Shown here in pieces: positions 1-9,500 of a DNA stretch of 64,000 nucleotides (position 1 is its first letter; every line of letters starts with the position of its first letter). Under the pieces are notes generated by a model. It made no database searches. It was not told the DNA's origin and saw nothing but the letters and a program-made list of their open reading frames with translations. Source of the DNA: an uncultured Porphyromonadaceae bacterium. GTDB taxonomy: Bacteria > Bacteroidota > Bacteroidia > Bacteroidales > Muribaculaceae. Location: contig UQLO01000008.1 of the NCBI GenBank assembly GCA_900541865.1, positions 11,825 to 75,824 of the forward strand, written 5' to 3'. The position numbers and the translations under genes were made by a program.

Positions 1-41
1 GGGAAGGCGGTATGCGTCGGAGCAAGTCAGAAGACCTGCCT
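1..41 (+). promoter_or_regulatory. Cobalamin riboswitch, 3' part (5' part lies before the window)
   Basis: The window opens with GGGAAGGC and, at 25-40, AGTCAGAAGACCTGCC. In this order and spacing these are the conserved 3' blocks of the AdoCbl riboswitch aptamer (family consensus GGGAAGGC ... AGYCAGGAGACCTGCC). The GGUG, AGGGAA and GCCACUG blocks would lie upstream of base 1 and cannot be seen. The next gene on this strand starts at 202, about 160 nt downstream, so that gene is the apparent target. A small hairpin (CCATG/CGTGG, 59-72) and a larger one (about 92-121, followed by T6 at 133-138) lie between and could form the expression platform. Confidence 0.85.
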
Positions 42-91
42 TTTCGACATCTGCGTTGCCATGTTTCCGTGGATTGAGGCACAACGCGCCA

Positions 92-138
92 TGCATGCTT
101 TCCGAGGCTTGGGAAGGCGTGCGCCCGTGCTCTTTTTT
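92..138 (+). terminator. Hairpin plus T-tract in the leader; possible riboswitch expression platform
   Basis: TGCATGCTTTCC can pair with GGGAAGGCGTGCG (with one bulged G and some G.T pairs) around the loop GAGGCTT. About ten bases further on there is a run of six T at 133-138. It lies between the cobalamin aptamer and the start codon at 202. The distance from stem to T-run is longer than in a textbook terminator, so it may instead be a structure that acts on translation. Confidence 0.4.
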
Positions 139-201
139 CGGTTATACGGCCGCGGTCCGAGTGAGACCTTATATTTAATGTATAACCAAAAATAAGATGC
201 A

Positions 202-3200
202 ATGAAAAGATTTTTGCTTTGCGTGTGCACGCTGTGGCTGCTTGGCGCGGTCGCGGCGCATGCGTCGCTGGGCGACGACGGCGTCTTCTACCTCCAGACC
301 AGGGATGGAAACGAGACTTATACCGTCGACGGCTCGGTCGTTTTCAAGTGCTACAAATCGTCGCCACAGACCTATCGCGACTGCGGTGTTACCTTCTTTC
401 CCGCCAATCCCGGGGAGGTTATCAAGGCCACCATTCAGGAGATAGACTTGGCCGACAACGCCTACGTGCTTGCTTGGACAACCAACATCGACAACATAAA
501 AGACCGTATCGGCAAGAGCGGCTCGGGCAATCCGAGTCCCTACGGCTATATGCCTTCCGGTTGGTCGGTAGAGCTGAAAGGCAGCGAGGGCGCCGATCAA
601 GTTATCCAGTCGGAAGACGCTTCCGGCGCGCTTTCATTCGGCTACCACTCTTCGTCCTTCCCGAGTTCGTACAAGGGCTTCACCATTCTGGTTGAGAGCG
701 TCGCTCTGCAGGATATGGAGTATGCAGGCACGAATTGGACCTCGCCGGCCTCTCTGCACCGCGGGCAAACCGACGCACCGCTGGGCACGCTGACAGTCAC
801 GGCCAACGGCGGTCTCAATCCTCTGAGCCTCAATGCCGTCAGCGCCGACTTTGCCTCGCTTGAGGGTGCTGTGTCCAACGTTCGCCTGCTCGACCGCCGC
901 GGCGAGGTGCTCGCTCAGGGTTATTCGCTGAGCTATAGCGCCGACTACGAGCTGCGAAGCGGAGAGAATATTTTCACCGTGGTGGGCGACATCGCCCCGG
1001 ACTACGTCGGCACCATCACCGCTCTGCCGGCTCCGGAAGTTACCGTTGCCGGCGAACTCCGCAGTGTGGCCTCGGAAGCTGTCGCCGTGGAGGTCGAAAA
1101 CGCCATTTATATGACCTCGCAGGCCACCGCCTTCACCATTGGCGAGACTGCCGGCTTCTACGACAACGGCGGCCCCGACGGCAAGATTGCAGAGGGCTTC
1201 GAAGGCTCCATAACCTTCGTGCCGGCCACCGAGGGCAACAAGGTGCGCATCGACTTCGACGAACTTGCCATTTTCTACAACAGTTCGGCCGCTTCGGTGG
1301 GCAATCAGGACGTGTTCCGCTTCTACAACGGCCGCACTGCCGACGAGGCTAACCTGATCGCCACACTCACCGACCAAGCCAAGACCATCAAGAGTACCTC
1401 CGACGACGGTTGCCTCACCGTGACCCTCGCCAGCAAGACGGCATATCCCGCCGACGGCTGGAAAGCTACGGTGAGCGAATTTCTGCCGGGCGACATGACC
1501 CTCACCGGTCAGGACTACTCAGCATCGGGCATCACGAGCGCCTCGGCCTACGACACTGCCGTACTTACAGGCGTTTTCACCCTCACCACCAACAACATAC
1601 TCAACCCGCTCCAGGCCGAGAAGGTTGCGCTGAAGGTATCGGGCGCTTCGGTTCTGAAGGCTGTGCACGTACTGGCCATGGGCGAAAATACCCTCACCGA
1701 AGTCGGTTCTGCCGAGGTGAGCGCCGACGGCCTTCTGACCATAACGCTTGCCGACGCTGTTTTGGCCGAGGGCAACAATGTGTTCGCCATCACGGCCGAC
1801 GTACTGGAAAGCGCTTCTAACGGCGATGTCTTCGCCATCACTCCGACTGCGGCAACAGTGAGCGGCTCCGAGACCGTATTCACCGCCGATGCGCAGCCTG
1901 TCGTCATAGCCAACATATTCCGCCACCACGAAGGCTCCGACCTGCGCAATATCCACGACACGTGGCAGTTCGAGAGCACCCAGGACCCCTCCAATTCCTA
2001 CAAGCACCTCACGGGCACCACCGACTGCATCGTGACCTTCGTGCCCTCCGAAGGTGCCAAGGCCGAGCTGCTATTCAGCGAGTTCGACCTCTACTACACC
2101 ACAAGCTACTACGGCTCCAAGGCTAAATTCGAGGTCTACAGCGGCCGAACCGCCGATGCCTCGCAGCTACTTTGGAAACTGGCTTCCTCAGACGGCAAAC
2201 CCGACGGCCGCCTGCGCTCTACGGCCTCCGACGGCTCCATCACCGTTGTTTTCAACCCTAACACTACCTCGAGCTACTATGCCGGTAAGGGCTGGAAGGG
2301 CACCGTGACGCCCTTCGTGGACCACGCCATGTCTGTTGAAGGCGTTACCGTCAGCCAACCCTACAGCGGCGATGTGGCTCCCGGCGCAACCCTGCAGAAT
2401 CTGCTCGACTTCGCCATCGCCACCGAAGGCACCCTCGACAGCCGCCGCCTCACCGCAGTGAAGCTCGACCTGAAGAACTGCCGACGCGAGCTGACCGGAT
2501 TGCACCTGCTCGCACCCGACGCAGAGGGCAATCTCACCGAGGTAGGAAGCGCGACTCCGGGCGAGAGCGACGAAGTGACAATTTCGTGCGACTTTTCCCT
2601 GACCGAAGGTTCCAACGCCTTCACCATTGCTGTGGATATCAATCCCGACGTTACTCCCGATGCCGTAATTGATGCCAAAATAGCATCCATCACCACCGAT
2701 GCCGGAGAGGTTGAGGTAGCCGACGGCGACCCCGATGGAAGCCTGACTGCCAAGTACATCTTCCTGATGGCCAACGGCAACCACACCGTGACGGTCAACA
2801 AGCCCATCCACTTCTACGACGATGGCGGAGCAAACGGCAACCTCACCCGACAAGGTCTGGAGGGCAACGTGACCTTCGTGCCGGCCGACCCGGCCAAGAA
2901 AATCCGTGTAACAGTGATTTCCTACGCCACGGCCAACACCGGTGTGCTTACCTTCTACAGCGGTCGCGACCCCGAGGGCGAGAGTCTGGGCGAATGTCGC
3001 CTGCGCTCCTTCCCCGAGCTGCCTGTAGTATCGAAGGCCGACGATGGTTCAATGACCGTCAATGTCAGCATTAAGTCCTTCTCCTACACCACTTATGCGG
3101 GTTGGGATATTCTTGTGGAGCAGTACGTCCCCGGCGATCTCTACGCCACCAACGTCACTGCGGCAAACGTGGCTTCGGCTTCCAATATCCGCGGTGCTTC

Positions 3201-6200
3201 CGACGTGGTGATGGGCAGTGTGGCAGTTGCCGTCGACGGCGACCTCAACACCCTTTCGGCAACCTCGCTGGAATTGACCGTCGAAGCTGACGACATCGCA
3301 GATGTGACCGCCGTGAAGCTCTGGAGCACCGGCAAGAGCGACGCCTTCGTTCCCACCGGCCTCCTCGCCACCGCCACTCCCGACTCCGAAGGCCGCGTGC
3401 GCTTCGAGTTCGAGCAGTCCGAAGCCGCCGAAACTCTCGGCTCATATTATTACTGGCTGAGCATCAACATCGCAGCCACCGCAGAGGCCGGTCACACCGT
3501 GACCCTCATTCCGGGCGAAATGTCCTTCTCCGACGGCTCTTCGCTGCCCGTAGAGACCTCGGCGGCGCCGACCACCGCCATCCGCGCCGGTTTTGCCGGT
3601 GGTGAGTTCGTTGTCGGCCCCTCCGATGCCGCCGACTACCCCGACTTCGCCACCGCAATTGACGCCATCGCCGACGGCATCGAAGGCCCGGTGAAGTTCC
3701 TGGTAGAGTCCGGAACTTACGCTGAGGAAATAAATATTGCCGACATTCAAGGCACTTCGGCCACCAACACCATCACGATTACCGCTCAGAGCGGAAATGC
3801 CGCCGATGTGGTAATCAATGGCTCGGGCTACGTCAACAGCGGCTACAACGCGCCTAAATGGGGCATCGTCAACGTGCGCAATACTCCCTGGGTGACCATC
3901 GACCATCTCACCTTAGAGGACCTGCAGAGCCGATCCGTCCAGTATCCCTACACCGTTTACTTCGAAGATGCTTCGCGCCACTGCACTCTCTCAAACTGCG
4001 TGCTCAGTGGCGAAACATCAACTTCCTACAGCGGTCTGAACCACGTCTACACTTCCTGGAGCGCCGAGGGCAACGGCCACAACGCCGACTTCCTCACCAT
4101 TGAGGGCTGCAGCTTCACCGGCGGCTATGTGGGCGTCTACCTCTATGGTTCGGCAGGCTATGTACGCTTCGACCCGCTCTATGGTGCCACCATACGCAAC
4201 AATTCGTTCACCGACTGCGGCAGCAAGGGTATCTACCCCTACAATGTCGAAGACCTTACCATTGAGGGCAATACCTTCACCGCCGGCGCCGCCGTGACCA
4301 AAACGGGCTACTACGGCATTGATGCTGTTCGCGTGAGCGGTTCGGTTGATATCTGCAACAACGTGGTCATCAACAATCAGTCGGCATACTCAGGCGGCAT
4401 CGAACTGCGCGGCGCAAGCCACGGCAGCGCCGAGCGCCCGGCCCGCATCTTCAACAACGCTATCGCCATCACTGCCTCCGGCAGCACTTCGAGCGTGGGC
4501 CTGACGATTAATTCGGACTGCTCGCACATCGAAGTGGCCCACAACTCCATCAACGTCAACGGCACCGCCGGACACGGCATAAGTATTTCTAACACCAGCA
4601 ACGACCTGGCCGACATTCGCTTCGTCCACAACATCGTGCGGCTCAACGCTCCGGGTTCCTCAGCAAGCTATGCCTTCCATCTGCCAAAAGAGGACAAGGT
4701 AGGCGAGCTCAGCTTCAGCCGCAACGCTTTCTTCAGCAGCGCCAACAACTTCTCCAACCTCAGCGCTACCGCAGAGGGTTGGGAGGCTGCCACCGGCGAC
4801 GCCACGATGATTGCCGAAGAGGCCAAATTCGCCTCCGACAGCGACCTTCACCTCGCCGAAGCCGGATCGCTGGTAGCGGCAACGCCGATGGACTACATCA
4901 CTACCGACCTCGACGGCAACGCCCGCCACGAAGCCACTCCTACTTTGGGTGCATACGAGTATGCCGAACTCAGCCTCGACAAGCCTGAAATGGCCGAAGG
5001 CTATCCCGCAGTGGCGTCGACGACAACCTCCATTGCCCGACTGCGCACCAAATGGACGGTCAGCGGACGCCAGTATATGCTCGTGCAGACCACCGACGCC
5101 GAGGCTCCCGAAGTGGAAGCCATCAAGGGGGGCACTGCCTCCGATGTCGCAGCCGACACCGAGAGCATAGCCACCGCCGGCAGCCTCACCGCCGCAACTG
5201 CCTACAAGGCTTACTTCTACATGGAAAGCGCAGCCGGTGTGGCCTCCGATGTCATTACGCTTTCTTTCACCACAGCCTATCCGGCACTTGAAGTACTCCT
5301 CGACGCCGAGCAGGACGACATCGACGCCGGCCAAAGCATCGCCGTCGAAGCCGGTGTGAGCGGAGGTTGCGAACCGTACTCCTACCGTTGGTTCGACCGC
5401 AACGGCAATCTCGCCGGCACCGAAGCTGTTCTGCACGCCGAGCCTACCCTGCCCGAGGTCTACACCCTCACCGTGAGCTCCGCCGACGGCCAGACGGCTT
5501 CGGCATTCACCGCCGTGAAGGTTTTTGGCACCACCGCCGACGCCGACTTCGAAGACAATACCCTCGCGCCCGACTCCTACTGGTGGGGCACCGGCGATGA
5601 GGACATCAACCTCTTCCCCTTCTTCAGTGGCTCATTCGCCTTCACTAACTACTCCGACCCGAGCTATCAGAGCTGGATGGGATTCGCTTATTCCAATTGC
5701 ACCGCAACGGACTTTGCAAGCCTCTTCCCCGGTCAGTTCCACAACGTTACGGGCCACGGCTACAACAGCGCCACCTTCGCCGTGGTGTACTACACGCCCT
5801 GGTACGGCATCGACGCCAACATCGAAGTGCTCGCCAACCGCGCCGGCGCCGAGCTGTCGCACGTCTACGTCACCAACAGCTCCTATCTCTACAACAGCGC
5901 CATGCACGGCGACTCCTACGCTCAGCCCTTCGCCGAAGGCGACTACCACAAAGTCATCTTCACCGGCGATGACCCCGAAGGAACACCCGTAGAGTGCTGG
6001 CTGGCCGACTTCCGCAGTTTGCCCGGCACCATACTCACCGACTGGCAGCGCGTCGACCTGACGCCCCTTGGCAAGCACGTGCGCAACGTCAAGGTGACCA
6101 CCGAGAGCTCCAACGACTACGTGCCCTCCTACGCCGTGCTCGACAACCTCGCCTATGCCGCCGGCTCCACGGGCATCGCCGAGGCCGACCTTGAGGCCGA

Positions 6201-6378
6201 ACGCATCGTCGCCGCACGCGTCTACGCCCTCGACGGTAGCCTGCGCCTGAGCTTCGAGCTCCCCGGGCGATTGCTGACAGGCCGCGACCTCGCAGCTCTC
6301 GCTGCAGGAATCTACATAGTCGAATACACCCTCTCCGACGGCACTACCGCAGTCCGCAAAGTCGCCGCCACGAAGTAA
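202..6378 (+). CDS. Giant secreted CUB-like / beta-helix / DUF4465 protein with T9SS sorting tail
   Basis: The protein has 2058 residues. Residues 1-21 are a Sec signal peptide (MKRFLLCVCTLWLLGAVAAHA). Four CUB-like blocks (about 25-172, 305-432, 570-710, 862-980) share patterns such as FYDNGGPDGKI, FRFYNGRTA and GWKATV. They alternate with beta-sandwich modules (about 172-304, 432-570, 710-860, 980-1133); the last carries YYWLSINIAATAEAGHTVTL, like the N-terminal modules of Bacteroidetes BNR/sialidase proteins. Residues 1133-1500 look like a right-handed parallel beta-helix (repeated ILNN/IEGN turns). An Ig/PKD-like stretch follows, then DUF4465 (about 1780-1988: SGSFAFTNYSDPSYQSWMGF, VTNSSYLYNSAMHG). 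The last about 65 residues (VYALDGSLRL ... LAAGIYIVEYTLSDGT) resemble a type A T9SS C-terminal domain. It should therefore be exported and attached to, or released from, the outer membrane. The cobalamin riboswitch ahead of it suggests a role in corrinoid capture, which is inference. Confidence 0.85.
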   Translation: MKRFLLCVCTLWLLGAVAAHASLGDDGVFYLQTRDGNETYTVDGSVVFKCYKSSPQTYRDCGVTFFPANPGEVIKATIQEIDLADNAYVLAWTTNIDNIKDRIGKSGSGNPSPYGYMPSGWSVELKGSEGADQVIQSEDASGALSFGYHSSSFPSSYKGFTILVESVALQDMEYAGTNWTSPASLHRGQTDAPLGTLTVTANGGLNPLSLNAVSADFASLEGAVSNVRLLDRRGEVLAQGYSLSYSADYELRSGENIFTVVGDIAPDYVGTITALPAPEVTVAGELRSVASEAVAVEVENAIYMTSQATAFTIGETAGFYDNGGPDGKIAEGFEGSITFVPATEGNKVRIDFDELAIFYNSSAASVGNQDVFRFYNGRTADEANLIATLTDQAKTIKSTSDDGCLTVTLASKTAYPADGWKATVSEFLPGDMTLTGQDYSASGITSASAYDTAVLTGVFTLTTNNILNPLQAEKVALKVSGASVLKAVHVLAMGENTLTEVGSAEVSADGLLTITLADAVLAEGNNVFAITADVLESASNGDVFAITPTAATVSGSETVFTADAQPVVIANIFRHHEGSDLRNIHDTWQFESTQDPSNSYKHLTGTTDCIVTFVPSEGAKAELLFSEFDLYYTTSYYGSKAKFEVYSGRTADASQLLWKLASSDGKPDGRLRSTASDGSITVVFNPNTTSSYYAGKGWKGTVTPFVDHAMSVEGVTVSQPYSGDVAPGATLQNLLDFAIATEGTLDSRRLTAVKLDLKNCRRELTGLHLLAPDAEGNLTEVGSATPGESDEVTISCDFSLTEGSNAFTIAVDINPDVTPDAVIDAKIASITTDAGEVEVADGDPDGSLTAKYIFLMANGNHTVTVNKPIHFYDDGGANGNLTRQGLEGNVTFVPADPAKKIRVTVISYATANTGVLTFYSGRDPEGESLGECRLRSFPELPVVSKADDGSMTVNVSIKSFSYTTYAGWDILVEQYVPGDLYATNVTAANVASASNIRGASDVVMGSVAVAVDGDLNTLSATSLELTVEADDIADVTAVKLWSTGKSDAFVPTGLLATATPDSEGRVRFEFEQSEAAETLGSYYYWLSINIAATAEAGHTVTLIPGEMSFSDGSSLPVETSAAPTTAIRAGFAGGEFVVGPSDAADYPDFATAIDAIADGIEGPVKFLVESGTYAEEINIADIQGTSATNTITITAQSGNAADVVINGSGYVNSGYNAPKWGIVNVRNTPWVTIDHLTLEDLQSRSVQYPYTVYFEDASRHCTLSNCVLSGETSTSYSGLNHVYTSWSAEGNGHNADFLTIEGCSFTGGYVGVYLYGSAGYVRFDPLYGATIRNNSFTDCGSKGIYPYNVEDLTIEGNTFTAGAAVTKTGYYGIDAVRVSGSVDICNNVVINNQSAYSGGIELRGASHGSAERPARIFNNAIAITASGSTSSVGLTINSDCSHIEVAHNSINVNGTAGHGISISNTSNDLADIRFVHNIVRLNAPGSSASYAFHLPKEDKVGELSFSRNAFFSSANNFSNLSATAEGWEAATGDATMIAEEAKFASDSDLHLAEAGSLVAATPMDYITTDLDGNARHEATPTLGAYEYAELSLDKPEMAEGYPAVASTTTSIARLRTKWTVSGRQYMLVQTTDAEAPEVEAIKGGTASDVAADTESIATAGSLTAATAYKAYFYMESAAGVASDVITLSFTTAYPALEVLLDAEQDDIDAGQSIAVEAGVSGGCEPYSYRWFDRNGNLAGTEAVLHAEPTLPEVYTLTVSSADGQTASAFTAVKVFGTTADADFEDNTLAPDSYWWGTGDEDINLFPFFSGSFAFTNYSDPSYQSWMGFAYSNCTATDFASLFPGQFHNVTGHGYNSATFAVVYYTPWYGIDANIEVLANRAGAELSHVYVTNSSYLYNSAMHGDSYAQPFAEGDYHKVIFTGDDPEGTPVECWLADFRSLPGTILTDWQRVDLTPLGKHVRNVKVTTESSNDYVPSYAVLDNLAYAAGSTGIAEADLEAERIVAARVYALDGSLRLSFELPGRLLTGRDLAALAAGIYIVEYTLSDGTTAVRKVAATK

Positions 6379-6399
6379 AAAACACATATATGTTAATCA

Positions 6400-6432
6400 G
6401 GGAAGCAGCCGCCGGTTGCTTCCCTTTTTTTT
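6400..6432 (+). terminator. Intrinsic terminator after the giant surface protein
   Basis: An 11-bp stem (GGGAAGCAGCC with GGTTGCTTCCC, one G.T pair, 3-nt loop) at 6400-6424 is followed directly by eight T. It lies 20 bases after the stop codon. Confidence 0.9.
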
Positions 6433-6476
6433 GATATTGCCACTCGACGCTCCATGTTTACTATCGCGTCTGCTTT

Positions 6477-6523
6477 CCACTATTCACTATTCACTATTCA
6501 CTCTTCACTATTCATGGTTCACT
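6477..6523 (+). repeat. Heptad (TTCACTA) repeat, left arm of a 36-nt inverted repeat
   Basis: Seven-base units of the type TCACTAT run through the intergenic region just before the tamB promoter. 36 bases from 6477 onward occur again, perfectly, as the reverse complement at about 11102-11137 on the far side of tamB. A shorter related run is at 30161-30188. Confidence 0.85.
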
Positions 6524-6532
6524 TTTTTTTTG

Positions 6533-6540
6533 TAACTTTG
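6533..6540 (+). promoter_or_regulatory. Promoter -7 box (TAACTTTG) for the tamB-like gene
   Basis: TAACTTTG fits the Bacteroidetes -7 consensus TAnnTTTG. The start codon at 6569 lies about 28 nt further on. The -33 element is not a clean TTTG, because the heptad repeat occupies that position. Confidence 0.65.
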
Positions 6541-6568
6541 TGGCTGCTTCTGCCGAGGCATATCTGAG

Positions 6569-9500
6569 ATGAAAAGGATCTGGAAAGTATTTCGCACTTT
6601 GGTGTCGGTGCTGCTGCTACTTGCGGCGGGCATTCCGGCGCTACTCTACGTGCTGCTTTCGGTCGACGGAGTTCAGAACCGCATCCGCGCCGTTACGGCC
6701 ACTGAGCTTTCGCACCTTCTGGGCGCCCGGGTTGGCATAGGTGAGGTTTCTATCCGGCCCTTCAACCGCGTTATGCTCGCCGACCTCTCGCTGGTGGACT
6801 CGGCCGGCACCGACACTATGGCGAGGGTGACGCGAGTCAGCGCCGGCCTTGAGCTGTGGAAACTGCTTTTTGAAGGCGAGATTGTGGTGGACTATGCAAT
6901 GGTCGACGGCCTGACGCTCAACGTGTGGCGCGCCGACAGCGCCTCGCCGCTCAATGTTCAGCCCGTGCTCGACCATCTTCAGTCCGACCGCCCCCGCAAC
7001 CGCGAAACTCCCTTTGAGTTGAGAATCAACACTGTTATAGTGCGCCGCGCATCGGCGTCGTACGACGTTCTGTCGGCTCCGGGGCGCCTCAACGGACGTT
7101 TTGACCCTAACCATATCCGCGTTGAAGACCTTGCTCTCAACGCCTACATACCTCGCATCAGCAATGCAACCGTCGGGGTCGACCTGGACCATTTGTCGGC
7201 CCGCGAGCGTTGCGGCTTTGAGCTCCGACGCCTTTCGGGACGCTTTGCCTGGGCCGACAGCACCCTCGCTGCCGAAGAGCTCACCGTAGAGCTCAACCGC
7301 AGCCGTATTGCCTTGTCGCCGCTGAGCCTGCGCCTCGGACCGGGAGGGCTGGCCTTGGCCGACCATCCGCTGGAGGTGCACACTCTGGAAGGCACGGTGG
7401 TCTATCCATCCGACCTGGGTCCGCTGGTGCCGCGTCTTGCCGCCGTGGAGCGAGGTTTCGACCTCAATTTCGATGCGTGGTGCAACGGCGACTCCCTCCG
7501 GCTGCGCAATCTGGAGCTGCTCTCCCAAGGTGGTTCAGGAGCATTTGCCCTTACAGCCGGAGGTTGGGCGGCCGGTTTGGGCAGCCCCGACAGTCTGCGG
7601 TATTCCACCGACCGGCTTTCAGTGGCCTTCGAAGGCGCTCCGCTGGCCCGCGCCCTTGGCGATGCCCTGCCGATTTCGGCATCGCGGCTGCTGAGCGCGC
7701 TACCCGCCACTGCCCTTCAGGCCGATGCCCACGGCACCCTCCGCGAAGGCACCTTCCGCCTCTCGCTGGAGGCCGACAGCGGCTCTGTTGAAGCCGACGG
7801 CCGCTTCCGACGCCTCCGCTACTCAACGGCTCTTACGGCCAACATAGCCCTGGACAACTTCAACGCTGCGTTAGCCGCTCCCGATGCCGGTCTGGGCCGC
7901 AGCTCCGGCGTGGTTGAAGGCGACATTACCATTGGCCGCGAAATTACCGGCCGTGTTCGCGCCGACTTCGGCGGCGTGGACTGGCGAGGGTATACCTACC
8001 GCAACCTCTCGGCGCGCCTCGATATGCCCCGGCCCGACCGCGCCGAGGCCTCCGTGAGCCTCGACGACCCCAATGCCACCGCTCTTGTCTATGCTTTCTA
8101 CGACCATCCCCGCGACTCCGCCGCTACCCTGAGCGCCACGGCTTCCCTGGCCAACATCAGCCTTGAGGCCCTCGGGCTGAGTGACCCCAAACCGGGTTAT
8201 CGCGCCGGCGCAAAGCTCATCGCACAGTTGAGCGGCACCGGGGTCGACGATATAGCCGGCAGCGTGAGCCTCACCGACTTGCGCTGGCTCGACGACCACA
8301 ACCGTGGTCTCCGCATACCCCGCCTCACGGTGACGGCACGGCCTCAGGACACTCCCCAGACCATCACGGTGGCCAGCGACCTGCTCGAAGGGCGCCTCAG
8401 CGGACGCTACTCGCTGAGCTCTCTGCCCGAACAGCTCAAGGAGATGGCCCGCGAATATCTTCCGGCGCTCTTCCCCGCCGAGGAGACCCCGCGCCGCCGG
8501 AACAGCCGGCCCCGGGGCGTCAACAGCTTTGAGTACGACTTCACGCTCCAATCCACCGAGGCTATCAGCAACTTCTTCGGAGCGGGTGTGGCGGCAGTCT
8601 ACCCGGCCCAAATCAAGGGGCATGTGGACTCGCGGCTCGGACAGGCCTCCGTGCAGGTCGACGCCCCCTACATCCTGCAGGGCGACAAAATCTACAACAA
8701 CACTGTAGTCTATGCCTCTATGGACAGCGCTGCGGGTCGCTCGCGGGTTTACCTCACGACGCAATTTCCCACCAAGAAAGGGCCTATGGTACTTGCCGGC
8801 AATCTCACCGCTGCCGACAACCGGGTCGACACACAGCTCGACTGGACAATAGAGCGCCGGATACCAATAAACGGCACCATCGACTTCAGCACCGAAATAC
8901 GCGGCTTACCGGGCCCCGAAAGCGGGTGGCTCGTGCCGGCCGATGCCACGGTGACATTCAATCCCGGCACCATAAACTTCGGCGACGAAACCTGGGAAAT
9001 CCGCCCCGCTACCATAAGCAGCAGCCGCGAAGGCATCGAAATAGAGCACTTCGCCCTCGATTCCGGCAGACAGCATATCGGCATCGACGGCACCGTATCG
9101 GCCAATCCCGCCGACTCGCTCACCATCGACCTTCGCGAGGTTGCCCTCCTGCCCGTGTTCGAAACGCTCGAAATCGACAAGGCAATGCTCAGCGGCAATG
9201 CCACCGGAATCTTCAAGGCGTCCTCTCTCCTGAGCGCCGACCGATTTCTGGAGTGCCCACGGCTGCACGTGGACGGCATCGGCTACAACCGCTGCACCAT
9301 CGGCGACGCCGACATTCTTGCTCGTTGGGACGGCGAAAAGGAATCGTTCTTCCTCGACGCCGACATTACCGGCGAGGGCTCCCGCAAATCGCGCATCGTC
9401 GGCGACATTTTCCCCATGGCAGAAGCCCTTGACCTCAGTTTCCACGCCGACAGTGTGCCTGTGGGCTTCCTCAAGCCCTTTATGGACGCCTTTGCGCGCG

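Noticed and set aside
1..201. Small minus-strand frame at 27-230
   Set aside because: It covers the riboswitch and leader and has no protein-like pattern.
6477..6523. CRISPR-like repeat array
   Set aside because: The unit is only seven bases, without spacers and without cas genes; it is a simple tandem repeat.
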